Assembly (NCBI RefSeq): GCF_024323335.1
Contig: NC_066585.1
Span: 536,170,082-536,234,081 of the forward strand
Reading direction: 5' to 3'
Length of the DNA: 64,000 nucleotides
From: Lathyrus oleraceus
Taxonomy: Eukaryota; Streptophyta; Magnoliopsida; Fabales; Fabaceae
Shown here: positions 11,230 to 22,876 of the stretch, piece by piece
Layout of the letters: each line of letters begins with the position of its first letter
Position numbering within the stretch: the stretch's first letter is position 1
Notes under the pieces: model-generated
Told to the model about the DNA's origin: nothing
The model's database searches: none
Seen by the model: only the letters and a program-made list of their open reading frames with translations
Made by a program: the position numbers and the translations under genes

Positions 11230-13690
11230 CGTACGTTTGTCAGATAAATTAATAGAAGATTTTATTTATTCTCAAAAAGAAAAAGAGAATATATCGATAA
11301 AATCCACAAAGAACGACTATGATATGGTCATTGCAATCAATATCAGGGTTCGGAAGTCGATTACGCAAAGGGAATGTATTGGCATCTCTCACGTCAGTTG
11401 TACTCAACGAAAATCGTTTTGTTAGTTATGCGTGTTAGTATTTTCTTAGAAATGTTAGGCTTATCGAGTTATTAAAGGAAAAAGGAGAGCAAAAAAATAA
11501 TTTATTTTTTATTAGGGTGCCTAACGAGACTTTGAATCTCGCTCCTACGTATCTCCGGATGCGATGAAAAACTCAAGGCTACGTAGTTATGAGTAGAAAA
11601 TGTTTATTTGTTGGTCGATTTTAGCAAAAGTTATTTTGTCTCAATCGGTGGAAACCTTGTTTTCTACCCAAAACAAGTGGAGAAGGTAACATTTGCATTT
11701 GACCGAATGGATAGACATATCAACATTCGGGAAAACGTCGATAGCTTAATCACACATACAAATGGACGAAGCGTTGTCTTGCATCGCCTCGAGACAAAAT
11801 ACCATTCGTTTGTGAAAAGGATTTGAATGATCATCCAACGGTGGCGAGAAAAAAGAGTTTGATATGTTGGATGCATTTTGAGTGATGATGAGAGCTCGGA
11901 TGGGCGAGATATCTATCTCGTATCCTCGCCTCTAGAGCTTGTGTTATCTACCCCGTTCCTTTTCCATCTTATTTGAAAAAAAGGTTTGATATTTTTTAGG
12001 TGTTTTTGAGAGTTTGACTGATAAAAAGGTTTGCGAAAGTCGCCTTGAAAGTTTTGAATAATGACGAGAACTCGGATGTGCGAGATATTCATATCGTATC
12101 CTAGCCTTCAGAGCTCGTGGTATCCACCTCATTCCTTTTCCATCTTTATTGAAAAGTGTTTAGTAAGAATTAAGTATTTTGGTTTCATTTGAGAAAATTA
12201 CTTGACGTTTGATCAAGCATTTGATTATCGTTTTGAAACATTTTGACAAAATGGTTTGAAACAGTTGAAAAGATTGAAGGTGAAAAGTTTGAGAAGTTGG
12301 GATAGTGGACATGGTTTGAAAAGAACGGCTTGGTTTGATAAAAATGTTCGATATTGGATCGAGCGCTTACTTTTTGTTTTTTTTGAAAAAGGTTGATTTT
12401 ACGCTAATCTTTGAATTAACAATTAACTAACGCAATCAGGACAAAAATCAAGGAAAGCGGTAAAATTATTATAAGTCATGAGAATGGGGATACATTTTGT
12501 TGAATGTGGATAAAAGAATAAAGCGATTGAAAAGCAAGCCCATCAAACAAGTAAACACGAAAAAGAGGGAGCTCATTGTAAGAAGGCCCAAGAGAAAGTC
12601 ACGGGACCGAAAATAAACCGAAATAAAAAGTACCAAATATAGCTCTAAACTAACTTAAAGTAGATTTACGTAGGAATCACTCTATAACAAGCCGAGCCAA
12701 AAAATCTATGCGTCCAAACAATTTTGAAAAGCTAAGTTGAACTGTAACTCCGAAATCGCAACACAATAATTAATCAAACAAGTTGCATCAAACACAAGCA
12801 TATTGTTATTACTAACACATCAGTATCACAAAATCACATCAAAATTATCGTAAGCGAAATAAGGTAAATGCAACTGATCACGAACCATAAAAATAAATAA
12901 AAAACAATAAAAACACCATGGGATTAACAATAGCATGAGAGGTGTCAAAAACACCCAAATTACATATTTTAAAACTAATTAACATAAAAGAGATAATAAA
13001 AAATATAAAATTATAAAAAAAGTAATAAAAAAAAAGAAAAAAATTGCAGAAGAGAGGAATTTGCACTCCACTTACTTCATTAATCTCTTTTTTTTACCAC
13101 AAGCCAATCAAAAGGTGACACTTGGCATTGTTAAAAAAAAATATTAAATAAAAAAGAAAGAAAAACAAAGCTCTCTTATTCACTTTCATCGCATGACAAC
13201 ATGAAGAAGAACAAACCACTTCATTTTTAGAACCAAAAACAAAGAACAAAACCAAACTACTTTCATATCTAAAATCCAAGCAAACCAAAGATGCATATTC
13301 AAATGTAACAAAACAAAACTAACAGAGGGAAAGAAGAGAAAGGAAGTGGACCTAGAGTGTTTTCCCGGCGGCGAAGAGTGGTAGGATGGGATTTTCTCCT
13401 CTCTTCCTCGTTAGTTTGTTTGCTTGCTTTAATGTAGTAATTATTTTTGTTAAGAGGGAGACGCAATTTGTAGCTTCGGACCTAACTTTGACGTTCTCCT
13501 GTTCCTGGTCTGCCATCCTTTGACGAGCGCATGCTCGAGTATTGTAATGGTGTTGAGGATTCAGTGTGGGACTGGAGAAAGAAAAATAAAATGAGCTTTT
13601 AATGATTATGCATGCATGCTAATGAATGCAAATGCAATGGTATGTGAATGGATACAATGCATTTTTTTGTCCTATGGATACAAGATTGTA
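11230..13690 (-). mobile_element. Decayed Ogre/Tat-type LTR (minus strand)
   Basis: Landmarks occur in the same order as in the better preserved minus-strand LTR at 45539-50426. GTTCGGAAGTCGATTACGC then GGGAATGTATTGGCA (11350-11380) corresponds to the region near the LTR end. CTCCTACGTATCTCCGG (11541) and the CGAGATATCTATCTCGTATC block follow. ATGCATGCATGCTAATG (13600-13680) corresponds to the beginning of the LTR. The block around 11889-11960 is partly repeated at 12064-12150. No protein-coding part is attached. It is probably a truncated or solo LTR; both limits are approximate. Confidence 0.5.
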
Positions 13691-15299
13691 AGGGTGTGTT
13701 TGTTTGAAGTTTAAAAAATTATTCTAAGGCATTTTTAATTTTTGAGACGGTTTTTCTATTTTTAATCTAAGATTTTTAAAGGGTGAAAATATAACCTTCT
13801 TATTGAATTAATTCAACCAATTATAATTTCTCATTATCACTCAAAGTTATATATATTTTTTAAATAACCATGTTTTTCAAAAAATTCAAAATAACCAATT
13901 TTTTCAGAAAAAACACCAAAGTAATCATGTTTAAAACAAAGAAAAATTCACTCCCAAGAGGATTGATTGTGGAAAATTCATTCATATTTTGGCCTAAGGC
14001 GTCAAAGCCTATGGCACATGCTTATTATATGTCACGCCACTGCCTATGATGCATGCATGCATCCTTTAGAAGCATGCGCCATAGCTAGTGACTGTTGTGT
14101 TGTTTTGTATTTTTTTATAATTATTTTAACAACAAAATAATATTAAATAAATTTTTTAATAAAAAATAAATTATGATATTATTTCTTTAAAAAGAATTAC
14201 ACAACGATTGGATATAAATTTAATGACCCGCTCGATCGTAACGCCCACTGATTCTACACCACAACACCTTCGCTTGCCTTTGAGGTCTCCCATAATTTTC
14301 CTGAGGTGTTTGGGGTCTCCTAGTATTCACCTGATTCAAAGTTGGTTGGTGCGAGGTTCTTGGAATATTAGTGTTATCTAACAAATCTTCGATCATATAT
14401 GCCTAATAGTCAGCGTTGCCGTAATTGAGTTTGATGCCCATGTTGTCATAGTTGGGTTGTGTTGGTTGGGTTACACGTGAGCATGCAAGTTGGCTGAAAT
14501 GAGACATTGAATCATTTTGGAAACGAAGCAATGATTCTTGTGGTGTTTGAAAGGAATGTGTTGGTTGGATGCTTTGGCGATGTGATATTTGGATGCTTTG
14601 GTGGTGTGATGTTTGGGTGTGCATTGGTTGGGTGCTATGGTGGGATGGGATGGAATCATATGCCTCATCGAGGATATAGTAATATGTGGGGGCTGTAACA
14701 CCCCGATAATAATAAAATAATTGTTTAAATTGAATTAATAATTTATTTATTAATTTAATTAAATAATTGGAAATTTTATTATTATTATTTTTGGATTATT
14801 ATTATTATTCGGAAAGTATATAAGTTGGAATTTAGAAAAAATCCCATTTTTTTTGGTAAAAAGGTTATTTTCACGTAAAAAGGGAAAAGAGGCAGAAAAG
14901 GGAAAAGGGCAAAAAGCCAAAGAACGAAGGTTGAAGGAAGGGAAAGCTTGGAGCTCAGAGACTGCCGGATTTACTCAGGTAAGGGGGATTTATCATCGTT
15001 TGATGGGTCTTATGGGATAGCATGTAATGGGTAGTGATGAACCTCTGAATTTGACTCTGATTGAAATGACATGTGATGAATTTGTGAAATATATTGATGA
15101 ACGAAAATTTGGATGATAATTGATGAAATCGTAGGAATTAGAGGTAGTAAGGTTAGCGGTTTGAGAAATTGAATGTATCTGAGTTGTAATTGATAAAACG
15201 AACGAACGTGTATGAAAAATTGGACTGTGAGAGGTTGGATCTGAAGGATCTCGTAGCAGAGAAAACCCATAGCAGATCTGGAAAACTGGATTCTGGTCA

Positions 15300-15640
15300 T
15301 ACGCGTATGGCACTAGGCAATACGCGTATGGGATGGCTTGAAAATGGGGGGTTTTGGCGCTGGTACGCGCCATACGCGTGTGATACGCGTATCCCTGGAG
15401 TGGTACGCGTATGGTGTATGCCATACGCGTATGAGTGAAAGAGATGAGGTTTTGAGCGTGAAAGCGTCTCTGTTGGTACGCGTATGAGGATGTGGTACGC
15501 GTAGCATACGCGTATGAGACAGGTGATACGCGTATGGGCTGGGCGAGGAAATGCGCAATACGCGTATGAGAGTGGGCAGTACGCGTATGGGCTTGGTCAG
15601 GTTTGGGCAATACGCGTATGGGCATAGGCGATACGCGTAT
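15300..15640. repeat. Cluster of TACGCGTA palindromes in the LTR
   Basis: At least 13 exact TACGCGTA octamers, most within CATACGCGTATG, plus two near matches, at irregular spacing in 340 bp. The octamer contains the MluI-type core ACGCGT and two CpGs. The cluster is repeated exactly at 21348-21688 in the other LTR. Its size and CpG content suggest protein-binding sites or a methylation-sensitive control region; this is inference. Confidence 0.9.
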
Positions 15641-15957
15641 GGGCAGACTGGTGGTTTTTCTGAACTGTTGTTGTGCAGTTTTTGATTGTTTAGGCTGAGT
15701 GGTGTAACTTAGCTGATGTATGACGTAGTAGGGATCATTTCCCGTTGTTTTGAGTAGTATAGGTATTAGTAGAGTGTGCTAATACTGTGTTTGATTATGC
15801 GGCATGATATGATATGCTTTGTGGTAAAATGTGTTGATGATGTGTGATAAAATGCATAATGCTGTGAATGTATCAGTTCTGTATGCATTTGTGAATAGAC
15901 TGCTTTATGGCTTAGAGTGTGAGCATATGTCTATTCTTGAGTTGTTGTTGTTGTTGC

Positions 15958-16142
15958 ATTGCTAGGTGATTAGCATGCATATTGTGGCCCATTTGGGGTG
16001 GTAGCTAATTCCCATGGTGAGGAATTAGTGAGTAAATCATTTTGATTGTTGTTGATGTTTGCATGCTAGGTGATTAGCGTGCATAGCATGGCCCATTTGG
16101 GGTGGTAGCTAATTCCCATGGTGAGGAATTAGTGAGTGAGTC
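15958..16142. repeat. Tandem duplication within the LTR
   Basis: Two copies, about 105 bp apart, of GCTAGGTGATTAGC, GGCCCATTTGGGGTGGTAGC and AATTCCCATGGTGAGGAATT. The first starts at about 15960 and the second at about 16066. The duplication is also present at 22006-22190. Confidence 0.85.
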
Positions 16143-16832
16143 ACTATGTCTCAAATGAGTGGGACTAGTGAGCTTGGTAGCCGTGCCTGGATTTGGACGG
16201 TGAGGTTGAACTATATGTTCACAAAATAGTCGGTACCGCATGCATGGAGTCTCATTGCATAATATATGTATGGCGTGTAATATGAATGGATGTATTCCAA
16301 TATTACACGTGTATTTGTGGTGGTATTGTTGTGTTGTTATTGAGTATGATGTTGAATTAATATGCTGTTCCTGAATGTGTGTTTTGATTAGGGTGATGGA
16401 GTGTGTTGAATCACTTAATATAACATGATATTTTATAATACTCCTTATATTGATTGAGGAACTCACCCTTACAACTATTTTTCAGGTAACGAGCAGTGAG
16501 TTGAGTAGAAGCTAGTGCTACGGAGTCTAGTGTCGTCCGTAGTGGGTCATGCTCTGGTAGATGTAACATCGGGAGGGGATGTTTGACTATGTTTTAATTT
16601 AGTTGTTGATCAACTTACATGTAATGTAGTACATGATTTGAATGTCGATGTTTTGTATCCGCTGCGAATTATGCAAAAGAGTCTTATTTTGATTGAATAA
16701 ATGAGCATGACAGGATATTTTGATAATTGTTGTGAAATGATTGTGTGACACCCTTCGGGGCATAATTACTCTGATTGATATGTTATTATTTTAATTAAAT
16801 ATTTTGGGGTATTTAGAAGGGTGTTACATTAG

Positions 16833-16845
16833 TGGTATCAGAGCA
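16833..16845 (+). other. Primer-binding site (tRNA-iMet)
   Basis: TGGTATCAGAGCA lies four bases after the 5' LTR. It is complementary to the 3' end of plant initiator methionine tRNA, the usual primer of chromoviruses. Confidence 0.92.
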
Positions 16846-16895
16846 TAGTCGGTCGAGTCGAGTCGTAATTATTCTGTTTCCCCTGTACGGTATAG

Positions 16896-19800
16896 GTGTT
16901 GTGTAACCTATCAGTACTTATTGTTCTAGTTGTTTGGATTTTCAGAATAGAGATGGCTGGAAGAGGTAGAGATGATGCTGCGATTGCTGAGGCTCTGGGT
17001 ATGCTAGCTGGAGTACTTGGAGGAAATCCGAATGTTGTGGGAATGGGAGCTGCTCGTCAACTGAGTGAGTTCCAGAAGAACAATCCTCCAATGTTCAAGG
17101 GAGCATACGATCCAGATGGCGCTCAGAAGTGGTTGAAGGAGATCGAGAGGATCTTCCGAGTGACTGAGTGTGCCGATAACCAGAAGGTCAGGTTCGGTAC
17201 GCATATGCTGTCAGAAGAAGCTGATGATTGGTGGGTTGCTACCCGCACTGAGTTGGAAACTGCTGGGAATGCTGAGATTACTTGGGCTGTGTTCAGAGAG
17301 AGATTTCTGAGGAAGTACTTTCCAGAGGATGTCAGAGGAAAGAAAGAGATAGAGTTCTTGGAATTGAAGCAGGGTAACAGGTCTGTTACGGAGTATGCTG
17401 CTAAGTTCACAGAGCTGTCAAAGTATTACACTCCCTATAGTGAGGCTGCTGGAGAATTTTCGAAGTGTGTGAAGTTTGAGAACGGGCTGCGTCCCGAGAT
17501 CAAACAGGCTATTGGATATCAGCGGATCAGAGTGTTTTCTGACTTGGTTGACTGTTGCAGGATTTTTGAACAGGATTCCAAGGCTAGAGCAGAGAGCTAT
17601 CAGCAAAGGGTTGATAGGAAAGGTAAGAATCAGATTGATCGTGGGAAACCGTATGCAGCTGACAAAGGTTTCCAGAGGCAGAGTGGGATGAAGAGGCCTA
17701 GTGGGGGAGACTCCAGTGCCCCTGCTAAGTGTTACAGATGTGGTCAGGCTGGACATCGTATCCATGAGTGTACCAGTAATGAGAAGAAATGTTTCAAGTG
17801 TGGAAAAGGTGGTCACTTGGCTGCAGACTGCCGGTTGAAGACTGTGACTTGTTTCAACTGTGGAGAGATGGGTCATATCAGTCCACAGTGTCCTAAGCCG
17901 AAGAAAGAGAACCAGTCGGGAGGCAAGGTTTTTGCTTTATCGGGTTCTGAGACTTCTGCAGATGATCGTTTGATACGAGGTACGTGTTATATTAATGGCT
18001 TTCCTCTTATAGCTATTATTGACACCGGTGCTACTCATTCCTTTATATCTTTGGATTGTGCTGTGAAACTTAAGTTAGAGATATCTGAGATGCTGGGAAG
18101 TATGGTGATTGATACTCCTGCGAAGGGTTCAGTGACTACTACTTCGGTTTGTTTGGATTGTCCTTTGAGTATTTTTGGTAGAGACTTTGGGATAGACCTT
18201 GTGTGTCTTCCACTAGTACAGGTTGATGTTATCCTGGGTATGAACTGGTTGGTGTTTAACCGAGTCTATATCAACTGTTTTGATAAGACTGTGATTTTTC
18301 CTGAGATTGAGGAAGGAAAGAATTTGTTTCTATCTGCAAGGCAGGTGAATGAGGCAGTAGTAGATGGGGCAGAGTTGTTTATGCTGTTAGCGACTATGGA
18401 AGCTAAAGATAAACTGGTGATTGGTGATCTAGCTGTGGTGTGTGATTTTCCTGATGTGTTTCCGGAAGAGGTGAATGAATTGCCGCCAGAGCGTGAAGTT
18501 GAGTTCTCGATTGATTTGGTACCTGGTACTAGACCGATATCGATGGCTCCATATCGTATGTCTGCTGTTGAGTTAGCTGAATTGAAGAGTCAGCTGGAAG
18601 ATCTGTTGGATAAGAAATTTATTCGTCCGAGTGTGTCACCGTGGGGTGCACCAGTGTTATTGGTTAAGAAGAAAGAAGGTACTATGAGGTTGTGTGTGGA
18701 CTACAGGCAACTGAATAAAGTGACGATCAAGAATCGGTATCCTTTGCCGAGGATTGATGATTTGATGGATCAATTGGTTGGTGCGAGTGTGTTCAGCAAG
18801 ATAGATTTGAGATCTGGGTATCATCAGATACGTGTGAAAACTGAGGATATTCAGAAGACTGCTTTCAGAACAAGGTATGGACATTATGAGTATTCTGTGA
18901 TGCCTTTTGGTGTAACTAATGCGCCTGGTGTATTTATGGAGTATATGAATAGGATTTTCCATCCGTATCTAGATCAGTTTGTTGTGGTGTTTATTGATGA
19001 CATTTTGGTGTATTCGAAATCTGAAGAAGAGCATGCTGAGCATTTGAGAGTGGTTTTGGAAGTTCTCCGAGAAAAGAAGTTATTTGCTAAACTCTCTAAA
19101 TGTGAATTTTGGTTAGAAGAGGTTAGTTTTCTTGGGCATGTGATTTCAAGAGGTGGTGTTGCTGTTGATCCTTCTAAGATAGAAGCGGTATCTAAGTGGG
19201 AAGCTCCGAAGTCTGTTGCTGAGATTCGAAGTTTTCTTGGTTTGGCTGGTTATTATAGGAAGTTCATTGAAGGATTTTCTAAGTTGGCATTACCGTTGAC
19301 GATGTTGACTAGAAAGGGGCAAGCGTTTGTTTGGGATTCGAAATGTGAAGAAGGTTTCCAAGAGTTAAAGAGAAGGTTGACTACTGCTCCTATTCTGATA
19401 TTACCGAGTTCGTCGGAATCGTTTGAGGTTTACTGCGATGCTTCATTGTTGGGTTTGGGTGGTGTGTTGATGCAGAACAAGCAGGTTATAGCTTATGCTT
19501 CGAGACAACTGAGAGTTCATGAAAGGAACTATCCGACACATGATTTAGAGTTGGCAGCGGTGGTTTTTGTTCTGAAGTTGTGGAGGCATTATTTGTACGG
19601 ATCAAGATTTGAGGTTTTCAGTGATCATAAAAGTTTGAGGTATTTGTTTGATCAGAAAGAGTTAAATATGAGACAGAGGAGATGGTTAGAATTTCTGAAG
19701 GATTATGATTTTGGTTTGAATTACCATCCGGGTAAAGCAAACGTAGTAGCTGATGCATTGAGTCGGAAATCATTGCATATGTCTATGTTAATGGTTAAAG

Positions 19801-20699
19801 AGTTGGATTTGATTGAGCAGTTTAGAGATTTGAGTTTGGTGTGTGAGAGTACTCACAATAGTGTTAAATTGGGAATGTTGAAGTTGACGAGTAATATTTT
19901 GGATGAGATCAGAGAGGGTCAGAAATCCGATATGCTTTTGGTTGATAAGTTGACTTTAGTGAATCAAGGTCAAGGTGGTGAATTCAGAGTTGATGAGAAT
20001 GGTGTTTTGAAATTTGGTAATCGGGTGTGTATTCCGGATGTTACCGAACTTAAGAAGAGTATTCTGGAGGAAGGACATCGTAGTGGCTTGAGTATTCATC
20101 CTGGAGCTACAAAGATGTATCATGATTTGAAAAAGCTATTTTGGTGGCCGGGAATGAAAAGAGAAATTGCGAGTTTTGTTTATGCCTGTTTGACTTGTCA
20201 GAAGTCGAAGATTGAGCATCAGAAGCCGTCTGGGCTAATGCAACCGTTGGCTATTCCAGAATGGAAGTGGGATAGTATCAGTATGGATTTTGTTTCGGGT
20301 TTACCAAGGACAGGTAGGAATTTTGAAGCTATTTGGGTGATTGTGGATAGATTGACGAAGTCGGCTCATTTCATTCCGATCAGAATGGATTATCCGTTAG
20401 AAAGATTAGCCGAGTTGTATATTGAGAAGGTTGTAAGTTTGCATGAGGTTTTTCATGTGTCTCAGTTGAGGAGGTACATTCACGATCCGTCGCATGTAGT
20501 CCAAGTAGATGATGTACAGGTGAGAGATAACCTGACTGTTGAAACGTCACCTATGAGGATCGAGGATCGAGAGTTGAAGCAGTTGCGGGGTAAAGAGATT
20601 GCCTTGGTGAAGGTAGCTTGGGGAGGACCAGCAGGTGGCAATGTGACTTGGGAACTGGAGAGTAAGATGAAGGAGTCTTACCCAGAGTTGTTCGCTTGA
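16896..20699 (+). CDS. Gag-Pol polyprotein, integrase internally deleted
   Basis: One open frame of 1267 codons; the second ATG (16953, MAGRGRDD) is the more likely start, because the first 19 residues are hydrophobic leader-like read-in. Order: gag capsid region (to about residue 260); three CCHC zinc knuckles starting at residues 279, 299 and 319; aspartic protease IDTGATHSF (D376); reverse transcriptase with [10 protein letters not shown] (D701, D702); RNase H starting EVYCDAS (D848); integrase zinc-binding region ([16 protein letters not shown]); and the first catalytic Asp in [10 protein letters not shown] (D1131). At about residue 1184 the text jumps from SLHE straight to [10 protein letters not shown], the C-terminal region. 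The segment with the second catalytic Asp and the Glu is gone, in frame. The family's usual integrase is roughly 200 residues longer. Protease and RT motifs look intact. The C terminus ([14 protein letters not shown]) resembles a reduced chromodomain. Confidence 0.93.
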   Translation: MLCNLSVLIVLVVWIFRIEMAGRGRDDAAIAEALGMLAGVLGGNPNVVGMGAARQLSEFQKNNPPMFKGAYDPDGAQKWLKEIERIFRVTECADNQKVRFGTHMLSEEADDWWVATRTELETAGNAEITWAVFRERFLRKYFPEDVRGKKEIEFLELKQGNRSVTEYAAKFTELSKYYTPYSEAAGEFSKCVKFENGLRPEIKQAIGYQRIRVFSDLVDCCRIFEQDSKARAESYQQRVDRKGKNQIDRGKPYAADKGFQRQSGMKRPSGGDSSAPAKCYRCGQAGHRIHECTSNEKKCFKCGKGGHLAADCRLKTVTCFNCGEMGHISPQCPKPKKENQSGGKVFALSGSETSADDRLIRGTCYINGFPLIAIIDTGATHSFISLDCAVKLKLEISEMLGSMVIDTPAKGSVTTTSVCLDCPLSIFGRDFGIDLVCLPLVQVDVILGMNWLVFNRVYINCFDKTVIFPEIEEGKNLFLSARQVNEAVVDGAELFMLLATMEAKDKLVIGDLAVVCDFPDVFPEEVNELPPEREVEFSIDLVPGTRPISMAPYRMSAVELAELKSQLEDLLDKKFIRPSVSPWGAPVLLVKKKEGTMRLCVDYRQLNKVTIKNRYPLPRIDDLMDQLVGASVFSKIDLRSGYHQIRVKTEDIQKTAFRTRYGHYEYSVMPFGVTNAPGVFMEYMNRIFHPYLDQFVVVFIDDILVYSKSEEEHAEHLRVVLEVLREKKLFAKLSKCEFWLEEVSFLGHVISRGGVAVDPSKIEAVSKWEAPKSVAEIRSFLGLAGYYRKFIEGFSKLALPLTMLTRKGQAFVWDSKCEEGFQELKRRLTTAPILILPSSSESFEVYCDASLLGLGGVLMQNKQVIAYASRQLRVHERNYPTHDLELAAVVFVLKLWRHYLYGSRFEVFSDHKSLRYLFDQKELNMRQRRWLEFLKDYDFGLNYHPGKANVVADALSRKSLHMSMLMVKELDLIEQFRDLSLVCESTHNSVKLGMLKLTSNILDEIREGQKSDMLLVDKLTLVNQGQGGEFRVDENGVLKFGNRVCIPDVTELKKSILEEGHRSGLSIHPGATKMYHDLKKLFWWPGMKREIASFVYACLTCQKSKIEHQKPSGLMQPLAIPEWKWDSISMDFVSGLPRTGRNFEAIWVIVDRLTKSAHFIPIRMDYPLERLAELYIEKVVSLHEVFHVSQLRRYIHDPSHVVQVDDVQVRDNLTVETSPMRIEDRELKQLRGKEIALVKVAWGGPAGGNVTWELESKMKESYPELFA

Positions 20700-20726
20700 G
20701 GTATGTTTTCGAGGACGAAAACTCTT

Positions 20727-20741
20727 TTAGTAGGGGAGAGT
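20727..20741 (+). other. Polypurine tract
   Basis: AGTAGGGGAGAGTT directly precedes the 3' LTR start at 20742 and would prime plus-strand synthesis. Confidence 0.85.
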
Positions 20742-22876
20742 TGTAACACCCCGATAATAATAAAATAATTGTTTAAATTGAATTAATAATTTATTTATTA
20801 ATTTAATTAAATAATTGGAAATTTTATTATTATTATTTTTGGATTATTATTATTATTCGGAAAGTATATAAGTTGGAATTTAGAAAAAATCCCATTTTTT
20901 TTGGTAAAAAGGTTATTTTCACGTAAAAAGGGAAAAGAGGCAGAAAAGGGAAAAGGGCAAAAAGCCAAAGAACGAAGGTTGAAGGAAGGGAAAGCTTGGA
21001 GCTCAGAGACTGCCGGATTTACTCAGGTAAGGGGGATTTATCATCGTTTGATGGGTCTTATGGGATAGCATGTAATGGGTAGTGATGAACCTCTGAATTT
21101 GACTCTGATTGAAATGACATGTGATGAATTTGTGAAATATATTGATGAACGAAAATTTGGATGATAATTGATGAAATCGTAGGAATTAGAGGTAGTAAGG
21201 TTAGCGGTTTGAGAAATTGAATGTATCTGAGTTGTAATTGATAAAACGAACGAACGTGTATGAAAAATTGGACTGTGAGAGGTTGGATCTGAAGGATCTC
21301 GTAGCAGAGAAAACCCATAGCAGATCTGGAAAACTGGATTCTGGTCATACGCGTATGGCACTAGGCAATACGCGTATGGGATGGCTTGAAAATGGGGGGT
21401 TTTGGCGCTGGTACGCGCCATACGCGTGTGATACGCGTATCCCTGGAGTGGTACGCGTATGGTGTATGCCATACGCGTATGAGTGAAAGAGATGAGGTTT
21501 TGAGCGTGAAAGCGTCTCTGTTGGTACGCGTATGAGGATGTGGTACGCGTAGCATACGCGTATGAGACAGGTGATACGCGTATGGGCTGGGCGAGGAAAT
21601 GCGCAATACGCGTATGAGAGTGGGCAGTACGCGTATGGGCTTGGTCAGGTTTGGGCAATACGCGTATGGGCATAGGCGATACGCGTATGGGCAGACTGGT
21701 GGTTTTTCTGAACTGTTGTTGTGCAGTTTTTGATTGTTTAGGCTGAGTGGTGTAACTTAGCTGATGTATGACGTAGTAGGGATCATTTCCCGTTGTTTTG
21801 AGTAGTATAGGTATTAGTAGAGTGTGCTAATACTGTGTTTGATTATGCGGCATGATATGATATGCTTTGTGGTAAAATGTGTTGATGATGTGTGATAAAA
21901 TGCATAATGCTGTGAATGTATCAGTTCTGTATGCATTTGTGAATAGACTGCTTTATGGCTTAGAGTGTGAGCATATGTCTATTCTTGAGTTGTTGTTGTT
22001 GTTGCATTGCTAGGTGATTAGCATGCATATTGTGGCCCATTTGGGGTGGTAGCTAATTCCCATGGTGAGGAATTAGTGAGTAAATCATTTTGATTGTTGT
22101 TGATGTTTGCATGCTAGGTGATTAGCGTGCATAGCATGGCCCATTTGGGGTGGTAGCTAATTCCCATGGTGAGGAATTAGTGAGTGAGTCACTATGTCTC
22201 AAATGAGTGGGACTAGTGAGCTTGGTAGCCGTGCCTGGATTTGGACGGTGAGGTTGAACTATATGTTCACAAAATAGTCGGTACCGCATGCATGGAGTCT
22301 CATTGCATAATATATGTATGGCGTGTAATATGAATGGATGTATTCCAATATTACACGTGTATTTGTGGTGGTATTGTTGTGTTGTTATTGAGTATGATGT
22401 TGAATTAATATGCTGTTCCTGAATGTGTGTTTTGATTAGGGTGATGGAGTGTGTTGAATCACTTAATATAACATGATATTTTATAATACTCATTATATTG
22501 ATTGAGGAACTCACCCTTACAACTATTTTTCAGGTAACGAGCAGTGAGTTGAGTAGAAGCTAGTGCTACGGAGTCTAGTGTCGTCCGTAGTGGGTCATGC
22601 TCTGGTAGATGTAACATCGGGAGGGGATGTTTGACTATGTTTTAATTTAGTTGTTGATCAACTTACATGTAATGTAGTACATGATTTGAATGTCGATGTT
22701 TTGTATCCGCTGCGAATTATGCAAAAGAGTCTTATTTTGATTGAATAAATGAGCATGACAGGATATTTTGATAATTGTTGTGAAATGATTGTGTGACACC
22801 CTTCGGGGCATAATTACTCTGATTGATATGTTATTATTTTAATTAAATATTTTGGGGTATTTAGAAGGGTGTTACA
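20742..22876 (+). repeat. 3' LTR of the gypsy element
   Basis: 2135 bp, matching the 5' LTR with one difference seen (22492). It contains the same TACGCGTA cluster (21348-21688) and tandem duplication, and ends at the GGGGC target duplication. Confidence 0.95.

Larger units (their letters stand above)
14694..16828 (+). repeat. 5' LTR of the gypsy element
   Basis: 2135 bp, from TGTAACACCCCGATAA to GGGTGTTACA. A TATA-like TATATAA lies at 14817-14823. The LTR contains a cluster of TACGCGTA palindromes and an internal tandem duplication. The 210-codon minus-strand frame inside it (14993-15625) is a by-product of those repeats and recurs in the other LTR. Confidence 0.95.
14694..22876 (+). mobile_element. 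Young Ty3/gypsy retrotransposon (chromovirus, probably Tekay), integrase-deleted
   Basis: The 8183-bp element has two 2135-bp LTRs (TGTAACACC...GTTACA) and is flanked by the 5-bp duplication GGGGC at 14689-14693 and 22877-22881. An initiator-Met primer-binding site follows the 5' LTR and a polypurine tract precedes the 3' LTR. A single long gag-pol frame lies between. On reading the LTRs side by side I found one mismatch (C at 16444, A at 22492), so insertion is very recent. The coding frame lacks most of the integrase core, so the copy cannot have inserted by its own integrase. It sits inside the PMD pseudogene tail. Confidence 0.95.

Noticed and set aside
13691..13850. Third MITE starting GGGTGTGTTTGTTTG at 13694
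   Set aside because: Only the left end is seen; no inverted end follows before the MULE, so it is at most a truncated copy.
14993..15625. 210-codon minus-strand frame, present again at 21041-21673
   Set aside because: It lies inside the LTRs and its repetitive protein is produced by the TACGCGTA cluster; it has no domain and is duplicated only because the LTR is.
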